Notes: generated by a model from the letters alone, not told the origin. Positions 12,370 to 23,463 are shown, counted from the first letter of the stretch. The stretch is 64,000 nucleotides of DNA from Corythoichthys intestinalis (GCF_030265065.1 NC_080395.1:7248001-7312000); one strand, 5' to 3'. A program made the numbers and translations.

Positions 12370-13980
12370 TTACCTTTTTATACGGTTGGTCTACTGTATA
12401 TAACCTGTTTTGACCATACTATGTAGAAAGAACTAATACCAATGAGCATACCTGCTGTTAAGATTTTATATAAATGTATAAATATATATCTATTTTTTTT
12501 TACTATTTTAAACTGTTGGTCTACTGTATATAATCTGTTTTGACCATAGTATGTAGAAAGAACAAAAACGCCGAAGACCATACCAGCTGTTTGTGTTGAA
12601 TTATCAAATCTAAAACGATTGTCTCATTTTTTCCTGTTGAATGTTTATCCTAACAAGTTAAATAAATATTATCAAGCTTCAAAACGTTAGGTTGTCAATG
12701 GAACATCAATATTACAAATTTTGACAAAGGTTTCTGGGATTTTTTGTGTGTCTTTTTGGGTCCAAAATGTTGATTATAATTGGCCAGTGAATCAAACAAC
12801 AGTTTGTACATCAAGGGTTTGGTGTCCTAAAAAAAAAAAAAGGACCCAACCAGGCCATTGTGAACAATTTTTTCTTTGAAATATAAAGGCAACATCAAAG
12901 GCATGCAAATTCAGACAAAATAGGCTCAGGTGTTAAAGGGTTAAATTAGTTTTATTGATTTTTTTGTCCAATATTATTTTGTCCAACCCCTGGAGTGTCT
13001 AAGTGTTAAAATACAGTATCTCTGCCAGCCCCTGCCCTGTTGGACAGTCAATGTTTATGCTCATCGCAACCTGTTCACATTTGTTCCACCACTGACAATT
13101 ACCATAAGATCGAGTGATAGGATAAGGTACATGACATGTAGATGGCCGCTATCCAATCAGCGAATGAAGTTCCATTCTATTCTAGAGAGACTTCACACTC
13201 CACAAGATTTCAGAGATGCTTTCCTGTGTCTCACTTTTTGTGAAACTATAAAAACAACAAAAATGGACAATCAATAATGCTGTTGCAAATAACAAAAAGA
13301 AGCTGTCTGCAAATGGAAACACATTTGCCTTGCATAAGATAGTGCTGAATTCAAATTATAAACCCACGCGGGCGCTCCGTCGGCTTCCCCCCTGTCAAGA
13401 TGCAAGATATGAAGATTAAAGCTATTAGGAGTCTTGACCAGCTGACCTCACTTGAAAATTAATGATGACATCTGAAACCGCACTTCTGGACCACAACTTC
13501 TACAATAGCTGGATAACTGTAAATACTACACAGCGGACCAGTATGTGGAAAAGATACTGTATAAAACAAATAATAAGCATGTTTTTTTGTTGTGGAGACA
13601 TTAATCTTGGGATAAAATATGTACAACATGTTGTTTGATTTTCCTCATACATTCACCATGTACACCTTAGGAATGTATCCTTTCAAGAGACTTATAAGAA
13701 AAGCATTTTGAGTTGCTACTCACACCAGCTGTGATAACACATAATCACTTTTGCCTCACACATAGCCACAACAAAATGTTCCCACAGCAAACAGATGCTA
13801 AAATGTCAGGGACATGACAAAGCCGTAACCTTGTACGCCCTGAAATTAATCGAGCTGCTTGATTGGACGCTTAGTTATTGTAAACCCAGATTGTTGATTA
13901 TGTTATTGTGGAGTTTGTGGCCATCTGATATATGTACCATGTCTGAGTGTGCGTCTTTAGTTGTATGGGGGGGGGGGGAC
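12198..13980. other. Region without recognisable gene; local duplication at 12.38-12.6 kb
   Basis: AT-rich sequence. Near 12,382 and again near 12,511 (about 129 bp apart) the motifs 'ggttggtctactgtatata', 'cctgttttgaccata' (or 'tctgttttgaccata') and 'tatgtagaaagaac' recur, a local tandem duplication. From 12,960 to 13,980 nothing is recognised apart from a short G tract at about 13,967. Confidence 0.5.
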
Positions 13981-14126
13981 TGATAAGATTATGCTTCCTC
14001 CCGTCTGCCTTTGCCTTCTTCTTCGGTTCCTTCGGGCAAATCATATCACATTTTGTAATTGTCAATGATTGTCAAAGATACCGATGATGATGACGACAAT
14101 AAATATTTCATTCATTCATTCATAAA
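13981..14126 (+). repeat. Possible LINE 3' tail ending in (ATTC)n
   Basis: Begins after a G tract and contains 'cttcttcggttccttcgggcaaatc'-type sequence (shown only in part), 'aattgtcaatgattgtc', AATAAA and a terminal TTCATTCATTCATTC repeat. This is the form of fish L2/CR1-type 3' ends. No coding part is attached, so it is a solo tail at best. Confidence 0.3.
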
Positions 14127-14160
14127 ACATTCTGTATCAAACATGTAACTTCAGGACAAT

Positions 14161-14175
14161 ATGCAAAGTGTACTT

Positions 14176-14211
<36 letters not shown>

Positions 14212-14252
14212 CCATAAAAGTTGTGAGTGCGGGACTGAAATAGAGCAGGATG
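14161..14252 (+). other. Paralogous segment 1 of the B locus (matches 47.48 kb)
   Basis: 'gcaaagtgta', a long T tract, 'aatccataaaag', 'gtgagtgcgggactg' and 'gagca' recur at 47,484-47,560 upstream of gene D. At D the sequence continues with 'taccagttaaac'; here that continuation is found only at 19,575, after a 5.3-kb insertion. Confidence 0.65.
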
Positions 14253-14466
14253 AATTTAATTTCAATTTCATTTCAATTCATTCACACACACATATTTACA
14301 AAGTCTACATCGTATTATAGTGCTGAGCCAAGATTATGTGTGAGTCAGGTCTCCTGAAGAAGCTACTAAAAGCTTATAGTCAGGAGCCTGCGTACATCCA
14401 GACAATCAAGAAAAAAATAATCAAATGAGCTGAAGGGTGAGTTGTAGTATTTTACAGTGTTGTCAT

Positions 14467-15403
14467 CAGTGTTGTTAATAACGGCGTTACAATATAACGG
14501 CGTTACTAACGGCGTTATTTTTTTCAGTAATGAGTAATCTAATTAATTACTTTTCTCATCTTGGCAACGCCGTTACCGTTACTGAGGCGGGAAAGGCGTG
14601 CGTTACTATGCGTTACTAAGTTGGTTGAATTAAAAAAAGTGAGAGAAACGGACTCACGGGGACGAGAGCAGAGCAGGAGTGGGGAAGACGCCGTTGCAAC
14701 CGCGATGCTAGGTGGCTCCAATAATACCTGACTGCAGCCATAGCCGACAAACTACACCCACATGACACGGTAGATATCATATTATAGAACTAGATGCAAA
14801 TGACAGACACTGCTGCATTGCCAACATGTTTTAAGGACTACATGCGTTTGTAAACAGCCGCCATCTTAAAGCAGTAAACCTCTCAGGAAGGGCCTGATGT
14901 AGAGATCCTTCCTAGCGAACCTAAGTAATTTTTTTTAATCTAAAATGCTCCTAAATCGGCAAAATCTTAACTTAAATCTATCTTTAAATGATGAAACAAT
15001 TTTAAAACTTACACATGTTTAAAGTAGACAGAAGGGAACTAATGCAATAACGGGAGAAATTTTAACAACTTTAACGATTGATTCACAACTTTAAATGACT
15101 TCCACACATAGCAAAGGTTACTAGCTAGTTATCGCAATACCCTTGTGTCTAGTTAAGTGGAGGGTAAAGAATTGGGCTAGGGCCAATTGTCCCCCAAACC
15201 CTTTAAGCTTCACATTGTGTGACCTGTGTTTTTTTTTTTTTTTTTTTTTTTTTTTGAGGAAAAAAAAAATATCACTAGTTACTTTGCCAAGTAACTAATT
15301 ACTCTTACATTCAGGTAACTGAGTTACTAACGCAATTACTTTTTGGGAGAAGTCATTTGTAACTGTAATTAATTACTTTTTTAAAGTAAAATTAACAACA
15401 CTG
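14467..15403. mobile_element. hAT MITE (CAGTGTTGTTAAT / ATTAACAACACTG ends)
   Basis: The inverted ends are CAGTGTTGTTAAT and ATTAACAACACTG. A perfect 8-bp duplication GTTGTCAT flanks it at 14,459-14,466 and 15,404-15,411. Inside both ends are repeated 'gcgttac' or 'gttactaacgc' motifs. No coding capacity; 937 bp with a poly(T) run at about 15,230. Confidence 0.9.
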
Positions 15404-15621
15404 GTTGTCATTCAGAAACATACAGATGGACAATAACAAACTGTATACACACACACATACACAGAAAAAAATGGAAAGAAATAGAAATACTTCCCTAGAA
15501 AAGAATTTATAACCTAAGTGTGTTGGAGTTTTATTTACTGATCAGAATGCTTTTTAGCATCATTTTAAAGGTGGAGATGGATTTCAACACTTTTAGATTT
15601 TCATCGAGCTCATTCCAAATC

Positions 15622-16826
15622 CAGTGGCGCCACCAGGGGGTGGCCACAGCCACCCCTATAAGTTGGTTGGCCACCCTACTTGCCAGTATATAGTTAAATT
15701 GTTGTAGCATCAATTATGCATTTCATCCCAAATGAATGCATTTATTTTGTTTTGTTAAATGTAGGGCTGTCAAATTTATCGTGTTAAAGCGCGGTAATTA
15801 ATTTTTAAAATTAATGACGTGAAAATATTTAGCGCAACTAGCGCATTCGCGGTACGACTCATTCACGCATTGCCGTAAACAGCCTACAATGGCGCCGTTT
15901 TACTTATACTGTATACAGAGATAAGAGGCAGAGTGCAGTAGATACAAGCATTAATTGGGGTCGTGCTTTTAATTGGCAAAAGCTTTGTCATCTCTCCCAC
16001 AGCAACTATAAATATTGTGGGAAGCGACATGGGGAAGAATGACAGGAGTTGATCTTTTTCTTAACACCCTGTAGTGTACCCAACGCAGAAAAGATATAGC
16101 ATTTGCAGCCCCCACACACAGTCATGGTTGCACTTCCCATCATGCATTTGGGCATGGCTACAGTATCATTTATTGAAAGCTCAACAAATACACTAGATGG
16201 CAATATTTAGTCACAATATACAAACTCACATTTATCCTTTAAGAATTACAAGTCTTTCTATCCGTGGATCCCTTTCACAGAATGAATGTTAATAATGTTA
16301 ATGCCATCTTGTGGATTTATTGTTATAATAAACAAATACAGTACTTATGTACAGTATGTTGAATGTATATATCCGTCTTGTCTCATCTTTCCATTCCAAC
16401 AATAATTTACAGAAAAATATGGCCTATTTTAGAGATGGTTTGAATTGCGATTAATTACGATTGATTAATTTTTAAGCTGTGATTAACTCGATTAAAAATT
16501 GTAATTGTTTGACAGCCCTAGTTAAATGTACACCTTATGCCTAATATATACATAACGCAATAGAACAGAATTGTTGTGGAACTCAAAATTTTGACTGGAC
16601 AGTTATGGACTATGCACATTAAATCATTAGTAACATCAAATATTACACAATACACCAAAGTATATCAGTAGCCGTGTCCTTAAGTCTTTCTGATAGTTTA
16701 CCCCTGACCTTTTTACTGCAATAATATAATGAAAACCTGAAATTATGGCTTTTAGTTTTGGCCACCCCAAGATTTTAAGTGGCCCCATATGGCCACGCCT
16801 ATGAAAAATTTCTGGAGGCGCCACTG
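15622..16826 (-). mobile_element. hAT element (CAGTGGCGCC ends) carrying a MITE
   Basis: The ends are CAGTGGCGCC and GGCGCCACTG, flanked by a perfect TCCAAATC duplication (15,614-15,621; 16,827-16,834). Inner GTGGCCAC motifs occur at both ends. An AGGGCTGTCAAA MITE (15,762-16,520) lies inside. A second copy, in the opposite orientation and with the same MITE at the corresponding site, is at 46,047-47,267. Confidence 0.9.
15762..16520 (-). mobile_element. hAT MITE, AGGGCTGTCAAA family, nested
   Basis: The ends are TAGGGCTGTCAAA and GTTTGACAGCCCTA with a perfect GTTAAATG duplication (15,754-15,761; 16,521-16,528). The core includes 'agatggcaatattta', AATAAACAAATACAGTACTT and 'aaaaatatgg', which recur in the copies at 34.1, 39.1, 42.5, 46.4, 55.8 and 57.4-59.1 kb. 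Confidence 0.9.
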
Positions 16827-16867
16827 TCCAAATCTGAGGACCTCTAGTTGCAATGCTCAGGCTGGTA

Positions 16868-17206
16868 CTAACAAGTCTTCTCTTTTTTTCCACTGATGAG
16901 GTCTTTGTTTCTGGTGTTATGAGTATGGAGAGGAGTCCAGACTGGAATGAGCTCAGAGAGTCTGCCATTCATATTATTTACAATTTGGAACATTGTACAA
17001 GCGTTATGAAAAATGTTCAACTCAGTGAGTCGAAGAAGGCGTAAACTATAAAACAAGGAGTTGGTGGGGGCATTAAAACTAGCCCAGGACATGGCCCGTA
17101 CCATCTTTTTTTGTAGAGTTTCCAATTTCTTTAGGTGACTGGGGAACGTGTTGCAGCATTTGATGTTACAGTAGTTGATATGGGGCTCAAACAAGGTTTT
17201 GTACAA
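16868..17206 (-). pseudogene. C-terminal end of LINE reverse transcriptase
   Basis: The minus-strand frame reads MYKTLFEPHINYCNIKCCNT, FPSHLKKLETLQKKMVRAMS and ends near HNTRNKDLISG. The pattern L..PHINYC......P..L..L..LQK...R, followed by LL.L......N...M......L...., is typical of the segment behind the RT domain in fish L2/Rex-type LINEs. The motif-bearing RT core is absent because of 5' truncation. The frame runs into the hAT insertion ending at 16,826. Confidence 0.65.
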
Positions 17207-17296
17207 AGTAAGAAGTGCCGTTAAAGGGAGATGGTGTCTTATTTTGAAGAATAGACCAACATATTTGGATAGTGTTGATATAAGATGTTCAATATG

Positions 17297-19551
17297 CAGG
17301 GGTGAAAGTGGGCCAGAACGGTCAGGAACGCAGTTCCGGTATAAGAATCAGGGCCAGAATGCAGTTCCGGTATAAAATTCTGGGCCGGAATGCTGTTCCG
17401 GTACACGGTACTTTGATTCCGAAAATATGACAGCAACTGTCAAATGCTATGTTAAAAAAAAAAAAATGCTAAACTGTAAAGTGTTTGTTTAGCGTAATCT
17501 GTTTCCACTAGAGCTGAAACGAGTACTCGAGCAACTCGAGTAACTCGAGTTTAAAAACTGATCCGAGTAATTTTATTCACCTCGAGTAATCGTTTATTTT
17601 GACAGCTCTAAGCATCACGTTTTGCTCGGACTACTTTTAATGCGGGACAACGCGCTGTCACGTGCGGGGAGGAAGAAGGGAAAAAAAACAAAACTTACTG
17701 CAGCTGAGAGCCGCCACAAACGACGCCGACGTTGCCAAATACTAGCCCGCACGATGCTACGTAGGTAACAGCTAGCGTCTGATGCGTCTCATAAAGATCA
17801 CATGTATGTTGAACTAGATGCGCAATGACAGACTCGGCCGCGTCTGGGCAGCGTTATTAAACAGCCGCCATCTTAAAGCAGTACAGCGCTAAGCGCTAGT
17901 AAAGAGCGCTAAGCGCTAATAAATAAGATTAACGTTACTGTCGCTACTAGCTCACGTAAAGTTAGCCCTGCGGGGGGCTAGGTTTCATTTAATTATGACC
18001 ACTGTCGATGCGTGGCTAACGTGTCTTACATACAGGCTTTAACATAACATAGCAATGTGGAGTGATGAGGGTGTAAAATAAAAACTTTATCATGCTAACT
18101 ATCAATTTTAGCTCAGTAGTCATTGCTGGATAAAACACCAAGTAGCAATGGTCCCTAATGTGCTCCAGTACAGCCTGTATCATACATTTATTTTGAACAC
18201 TGCAAAAACTCAAAATTCTATCAGGACTTACAGTTTAGACTAACTTAAAACTTAACTAGAACTTAAAAATGGCTTGACACAAAGAGAAATTCAATTGAAA
18301 CACGTGGGAAAAAAATCCTAACTTTTAAGTGATGTGTGTTATCAAGCGTAACGGCATTTTTAGGTAATATATATATATATATATATATTTTTTTTTTAAA
18401 TAAGATCTAAAAGTTTTTTGAGTGAAAGCAGTGAATTAGCTTTTTGTTTTTTTTAAAATTCTAGCTACATCTGAGATGCAATTGTTGGCTGTTTTCAACA
18501 ATATACATCGAAAATATAGACATTGATTGACTGAAAATGGTTCAAGATTAGATGAAATGTCTTGTTTTCTCATGTATATTTATAATTGCTCTTCACCTAA
18601 AAATATATTTGTTTTATCCGATTACTCGATTAATCGATAGAATTTTCAGTCGATTACTCGATTACTAAAATATTCGATAGCTGCAGCCCTAGTTTCCACC
18701 AATATTTATTATTGATTTTAGTCCATGGACGGCATGGAGGTTTCCCCAGCTGCTGCAGTTATCTGAGTCTGACGATGATGATTCATCAATGTGCGATGCA
18801 CGCAGCAAAGCAAAAACGCCTGGACTCATTTATCCGTTCAATTAGCCGACATACTGACATGTGATCAGTAGAGATGGTTAGCTGTGATTGGTTCAAATGT
18901 GCATGTTTTCTGGAACACCAAAAAAAAAAAAAAAAAGCTTGTTGAATTGATGCGACAAAATAAGGGCAGTGCAACATAAAATGGATCAAATCTTTAAGCG
19001 AAAAGAAAGAGTTGAGGAGGCTTATTTATCATATTTAGTTTTATTTGCTCTGATGGGGTGGTTTGGAACATCTTAGCTGTCAATGTGCAGTTTGGACTTT
19101 TTGGACTATTTGTTCATTTACGTTATGCTACTTATTCATTTCCTTATGATTTAAAAAAAGTCAGTGCGCGATCTTCAACATATATTCCATTTCAGTCTGC
19201 ATATTATAAGTCATTTGTACTTATTTTCCTGAATGTATGTTACTTATATCTTTATTATTTAAAAAAAAAAAGTGTTTACATTTAATTCCATTTTAATATA
19301 TATCCTATGTTCTTAAGTAGTTAAAATTGAGATTTGGCATTTAATATGTGAGGAAATGAGGGAAAACAAAAATTAGAAGATGGAGGTTGGGGTTATTTCT
19401 GTTTTTGTTAACTTTTATTTTGCAAATCATTGAAAAAAATACAAATCATTGAAAAAAACACAGTTTTTGAATGAAAAATAAATAAATAAAATTTCTGGTT
19501 CCGTGGCGACATTCACGTCGGGGAGTTCCGGCAAGAAATTCTAACCACTTC
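17297..19551 (+). mobile_element. hAT element (CAGGGGTGAAAGTGG end), right end truncated
   Basis: The left end CAGGGGTGAAAGTGGGCC is followed by three 'gttccggta' repeats. The right side has 'gttccggcaagaaattctaa' and stops at CCACTTC, short of the full inverted end. It holds another hAT element (17,509-18,691) with a perfect duplication. Near 18,980 a short frame MDQIFKRKERVEE resembles the start of hAT transposases (MD.F.KRK). From 19,040 to 19,500 is AT-rich and non-coding. Confidence 0.6.
17509..18691 (-). mobile_element. hAT MITE (TAGAGCTGAAACGAG / GCTGCAGCCCTA ends)
   Basis: Flanked by a perfect GTTTCCAC duplication (17,501-17,508; 18,692-18,699). Inner CTCGAGTAACTCGAG repeats lie at the left and ATTACTCGATTA repeats at the right. 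Copies: 57,510-58,619 (opposite orientation) and a truncated one at 55,214-56,717. No gene is recognised inside. Confidence 0.9.
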
Positions 19552-19574
19552 GAGATGGCATTTGAAATTGAGAG

Positions 19575-19936
19575 ACTTATCAATACCAGTTAAACAACAT
19601 GTGGTTTGCATTCTTCTCCTGTTTTCGAAACAAGAAACAAAACGACCACTAGATGAGGCGCTTTACCAAGCCATAAAGACAGAATTGATGACAATAATAT
19701 TACCCAATGGGAGATTTGGGAGTTATCTGTCACTACCCGATCGGGACGGCCTACCGGATCGCGACGGATTGCTACTGCGCTTGCGCAAACTGAACGATTT
19801 AAGATAAAAAAAAACCCAAAAAACTTTTTTTTTTTTTTTTTTTAAACCATCCAATGATTATGCCATGGATAGAAGTAGTGATGGCAACTTAAAACTAAAA
19901 CTTCAAAACGTGCTCCGAACCGATGACGTATTTTTC
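19575..19936 (+). other. Paralogous segment 2 of the B locus; promoter-proximal
   Basis: Matches 47,560-47,915 of the D locus: 'taccagttaaac', 'aaacaaaac.accactagatg', 'cactacccgatc.', 'acggcctaccggatcgcgac', 'gctactgcgcttgcgcaa', 'gtgctccgaaccgatgacgt'. At D the sequence runs straight into exon 1; here an I-like LINE is inserted after GACGTATTTTTC. TGACGT is CRE-like, so this may be core-promoter sequence that has been pulled 5.4 kb away from its exon. Confidence 0.65.
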
Positions 19937-20536
19937 GATTCCAATTCTAAAACCAGGGAAGGATTCGACGAGGCCGGAAAATTACAGGCCTATAGCGCTG
20001 ACCTCTCAATTGGGGAAAACTATGGGGAGAATGGTGGTACAGAGCTTGAATCACACTCTGGAGTGGGACAACAGTTTAACTCAGTATCAAAATGGGTTCC
20101 GAAAAGGAAGAGTAACGATGGATAATATAATATGTCTAGAATCCGAGATTAGTAGAGCCCGAGTGAATAAGGAAATGGTGATAGCTGTATTGTTTGATAT
20201 TGAAAAAGCATATGATATGTTGTGGGTAGAGGGGCTTCTTATTAACTTGACTAGATTGGGGATAAAGGGGAGATTGTATAATTGGATATTGAGTTTTATG
20301 TTGAATACAAAAATAGAAGTGCGGGTAGGTGCAGACTTTTCTGGGATGTACCAGGTGGACAATGGGACTCCCCAAGGGAGTGTCTGTAGTCCAACCTTAT
20401 TTAATGTCATGATTAATGATATATTTGATGATGTTGGACCAGGAGTAGGGAGGGCATTGTATGCCGATGATGGGGTACTGTGGGTGAGAGGGCGAAATGG
20501 TGACTTTCTTCAAAAGAAGATGCAAAAGGCTATTAA
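19937..20536 (+). pseudogene. LINE reverse transcriptase, part 1
   Basis: Reads PILKPGKDSTRPENYRPIAL, QNGFRKGRVTMDNI, LFDIEKAYDMLW, then GTPQGSVCSPTLFNVMIND and ALYADDGVLW. These are RT motifs, including the D of motif A, the GTPQGS loop and the YADD catalytic box, so the catalytic residues persist. The endonuclease and first RT segment are missing through 5' truncation, as is usual for LINE insertions. The frame continues after the nested element at 23,468 (KVEEWADRGGF). Confidence 0.85.
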
Positions 20537-20777
20537 CTAGTATGTCATGCCCTGGGAAAATGTTAATATTCCATCATTTATCCATAAACGTATGCCTTTT
20601 GTATTCATATCATGCCACTTCGTGTATTTACACACAAGAAAATGAGAGAAATTTGGCTCGATTGTCAAGCTAAAACGACCGGCGCCCGAGATCTGGCAGA
20701 TTGTGTGCGTGACGTCACGACAAGTGAAGAGAGTCCCACCGGCCACTAGGGGGGCAGCGCCTATCTGCATCAATATA

Positions 20778-22170
20778 CAGTGGTACCTCTACATACGAAG
20801 TTAATCCGTTCCAGGACCTTGATTGTAAGTCGAAATGGTCGTATGTCGAGCAGGCTTTTCCCATAGGAATACATTGTAATTCAATTAATTCGTTCCACAG
20901 CCCAAAAACCCAACCTAATCCATTATAAATACTGCTGGTACTATTACAAATAGCAATTAAACAAAGCAAAACAAATAAATTATGAATAAAAGTCGTAATA
21001 ATAATAATAATAACAACAATCAGTGGTTTGAAAAAAGCATTTTTATTGTCACCTTAACGTAAAAGCGGTGAATGGAGACGAAGCAGACAGCGCATGTTGC
21101 AGGAGGACACGGCGAGCCCGTGCTGTAATTTAACACATTAAATTAGACACATGTAAAACGAAAATTCGTTTAAAAAAAAAATTAACCTTTTTTTTTTCAC
21201 CTTGATTTAGAGTGGTGAACGAGACAGCGGGTGTTGCAGGAGGAGGGAATACGGCGAGCCGAGGGAGGATGCGGCGAGCCACGTTCTACTTTAACAAACA
21301 CATTAGACACATGTAAAACAAAAATTAGTTTAAAAAACATTTAAAAAAAAAAAAAAAAGGTTTCTTTTATTGTCACCTTAACTTAGGGTGCATGGCGAAC
21401 GGAGGCGGCCGAGACAGCTCCACGTAGCCTCCTTCCTCCACGATGTTTTCAAAATGCTGAACAAATTCCTTGGCAGTCTCGGCGTCACAACTTGCAGCCT
21501 CCCCGTGACGAACAACAGAATGAATACCGGTCCGTTTCTTGAACTTTTCGAACCAACCGTGAGAAGCCTTGAATTCTTCCTCGGCGGCGAGATGGCTCTC
21601 CACTTCCGCGTTCCCTTCAGGTGCGGTCTTTAAGTCATTATAAACAGCGCACGCTTTCTGACAGATTATTGCTTCAGTGACTGAATCACCAGCGATCTCT
21701 TTATCCTTAATCCAAATGAGTAAAAGGCGTTCCATCTCCTCCAAAATAACGCCACGACGTTTCGACAGGATAGTAGTCCCTTTGGAGGCGTTTACCTTCT
21801 TTATAGCTTCCGCCTGCTTGATGACCTTCGAAATTGTTGACATATTCCGGCCATATTGTCGAGCCAACTCGCTAACGCGTGCACCCTGCTCATATTTTTC
21901 AATCATCTCTTTCTTAATTTCAATTGTAAGCATCTCCTTTTTCCTTTTCCCCTCACTTTTACCAACGACCTTGGGACCCATGTTGATTTTTTTTTTTAAA
22001 GAAAACCCGCCGTGCTGCGGTATTCAGCGAAACCAATTCAATCACGACGCTGCCGTAAATCGTCGTATTTCGAGCAACTCGTCGGATGTAGAAACAAATT
22101 GCGGCTCAAATTTTACGTCGGATGTCGAAAAGATCGTGTGTCGAAGTGATCGTATGTAGAGGTACCACTG
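20778..22170 (-). mobile_element. Tigger/pogo-like element (CAGTGGTACCTCTACATACGA)
   Basis: The inverted ends CAGTGGTACCTCTACATACG and CGTATGTAGAGGTACCACTG are flanked by TA on each side (20,776-20,777; 22,171-22,172). It encodes only the DNA-binding half of a transposase (21,373-21,981, minus strand). 1,393 bp. Two 'gcatttttattgtcacctta'-type repeats occur inside (21,030-21,400). Confidence 0.9.
21373..21981 (-). CDS. Tigger/pogo transposase N-terminal half (CENP-B-like DNA-binding)
   Basis: A 202-residue open frame from MGPKVVGKSEGKRKKEMLTI. Residues about 15-70 form a helix-turn-helix (EMIEKYEQGARVSELARQYG, then MSTISKVIKQ). Residues about 90-190 look like a CENP-B-type second domain (LLIWIKDKEIAGDSVTEAII, FKASHGWFEKFKKRTGI). 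Tigger transposases normally continue for several hundred residues with a DDE core; here the frame ends after VELSRPPPF near the inverted-repeat arm, so no catalytic part exists. The frame is undamaged, so it could make a DNA-binding protein without transposase activity, or simply be young. Confidence 0.75.
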   Translation of the reverse strand: MGPKVVGKSEGKRKKEMLTIEIKKEMIEKYEQGARVSELARQYGRNMSTISKVIKQAEAIKKVNASKGTTILSKRRGVILEEMERLLLIWIKDKEIAGDSVTEAIICQKACAVYNDLKTAPEGNAEVESHLAAEEEFKASHGWFEKFKKRTGIHSVVRHGEAASCDAETAKEFVQHFENIVEEGGYVELSRPPPFAMHPKLR

Positions 22171-22358
22171 TAATTCCTTTTAGTGAGGGGAGAATTTGGG
22201 GTGTTTTGAGCTGTTTATGCTGATGCATTGTGTTCGTCCTGCACATATTCCAGGTTCCCTCATGAAGAAACACCCCTCGTTGTCAATAAAAGAGAATTCA
22301 GAATTGACAGTGAGGGGTGTTTCTTCAACAAGAAAAAGGCTCAGTGCTTTAATACTGA

Positions 22359-22624
22359 ATGGCGGCGATGATGGCAGACAATTTCGTTTCTAGTTTCAGC
22401 GACGAATCCGACGTAACGAATGTTCATCTAATGGTGACGAAGAGAGTTACGAAGCTTTAATCTGTGTTTTAGATTACCAATTTGAGCCCAAACGAACGCC
22501 AATGCAGCTTAATGAAACGGTCATTGAGGGGAGCAATGACACTGATGAAACATCGGCAGCGGATCGTGTGGGAAACACCAATGATTTGTTTTGCATTTCT
22601 TTTTGTGAAGCTGATACACCGTGA
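22359..22624 (+). pseudogene. P2X7-type zinc-domain N-terminus, frameshifted
   Basis: The frame opens MAAMMADNFVSSFSDESDVT. After one shift it reads GDEESYEALICVLDYQFEPK, then ETSAADRVGNTNDLFCISFC. The YQFEP and R.GNT...C...C pattern resembles the P2X7-like zinc-binding module found in many fish transposon-linked proteins, a recollection rather than a search result. One frameshift near 22,435 and an early stop break it. It faces the THAP exon of the same element. Confidence 0.45.
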
Positions 22625-22850
22625 CTGCAAAATAAAGGAATGCATAGAATTATTATCATTTATTGCTCTATCATAGCTTTTCGCTCTGCCAACAGACACA
22701 AATATGAATGGGATCAGAGGATTTGTTCTATATATTTTACGAACGATAATTTATACATGTGTCCAGTCCTGTATCCAATGCGTGATATTTTTTTATTATA
22801 AAAGAGTACTCACTCTGGCTATTTCGAGCTTGGCTGCTCCCCTCCTTTGC

Positions 22851-23185
22851 TTAGCCTCCTTTGCCAGTCATCGTCCTCTTTCTTGATATCTCGGGACATT
22901 TAGGTGGCTGCGCGTGTATGGTCGGCACCGCATCTCCTTTGAGCAGCAATCTTTTAGCAAAACCCGATTTCACTTGTCCATAGTTCGAGAAGCTTTCAGG
23001 TGGAAAATGTGCACCATAGAAAACTGTGCCGGAGGCTGTGTCTAGAAAATTAGCCCTCTTTGCACGGACGAACTTTACCCATTGTCTGCGTAGTACAGCT
23101 TTTTTTTCGCGTTAGGGAACTCATGGATACTATATTCCGATAAATAGCTATTTGTACACCACATAGCACAGCAGTTTTGAACCAT
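22851..23185 (-). pseudogene. THAP zinc-finger exon, frameshifted
   Basis: The minus strand reads MVQNCCAMWCTNSYLSEYSI, HEFPNAKK, then after one frameshift RRQWVKFVRAKRANFLDTAS, GTVFYGAHFPPESFSNYGQV, KSGFAKRLLLKGDAVPTIHA. The C-x4-C pair, HxFP segment, invariant Trp and final AHFxPxSF of a THAP domain are visible. The third ligand Cys is Tyr (FYGAHF). The frame ends TGKGG, stop. Length and order fit a complete THAP domain. Confidence 0.7.
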
Positions 23186-23463
23186 TCTAGTGATGTTTTG
23201 GTCAAACAAACCCGAACGCTACTCTCTCTTCGATAAAAAACAATGGTAACTGGCTCCGCCTCGACTGTCAATCACTTGTCGTGACGTCCCCGCCCCATTC
23301 GGCTGTTTCCGGAACACTTTCGGAAATGTTCGTCATTTTCGATCTATTTTCGATAATTGCTCATTAATGTGATTGATTTTTTTGTTAACTTTATCAATAT
23401 TTGTTATCTTGGCACATAACGGTTCTATTGATGTCTCTCACCCCCTTTGCCGCTACATACCCT

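Larger units (their letters stand above)
14252..17296 (-). mobile_element. Non-LTR retrotransposon (minus strand), 5'-truncated, interrupted twice
   Basis: The minus-strand 3' end is at 14,252-14,290 with an 'attgaaatgaaattg' tail. Coding sequence for the end of the reverse-transcriptase protein lies at 16,868-17,206. Two hAT elements interrupt it (14,467-15,403 and 15,622-16,826), each with perfect 8-bp duplications of LINE sequence. The 5' boundary near 17,290 is approximate. Confidence 0.65.
20537..23463. mobile_element. TTAA-flanked THAP element (Kolobok-like), carrying a Tigger
   Basis: Inserted in the LINE between codons for KAIN and KVEEW. TTAA is present on both sides (20,533-20,536; 23,464-23,467). 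The right end, read inward, is AGGGTATGTAGCGG; the left end is CTAGTATGTC, a partly matching inverse. The content is a rightward exon (22,359-22,624) and a leftward THAP exon (22,851-23,185), converging. TTAA plus THAP suggests Kolobok (family knowledge). A transposase core is missing. A Tigger element (20,778-22,170) is nested in its left arm. Confidence 0.6.

Noticed and set aside
19058-19285. Hydrophobic 75-codon frame that could be a membrane protein
   Set aside because: AT-rich sequence within a hAT interior, ends in a poly(A) tract; hydrophobicity follows from base composition.
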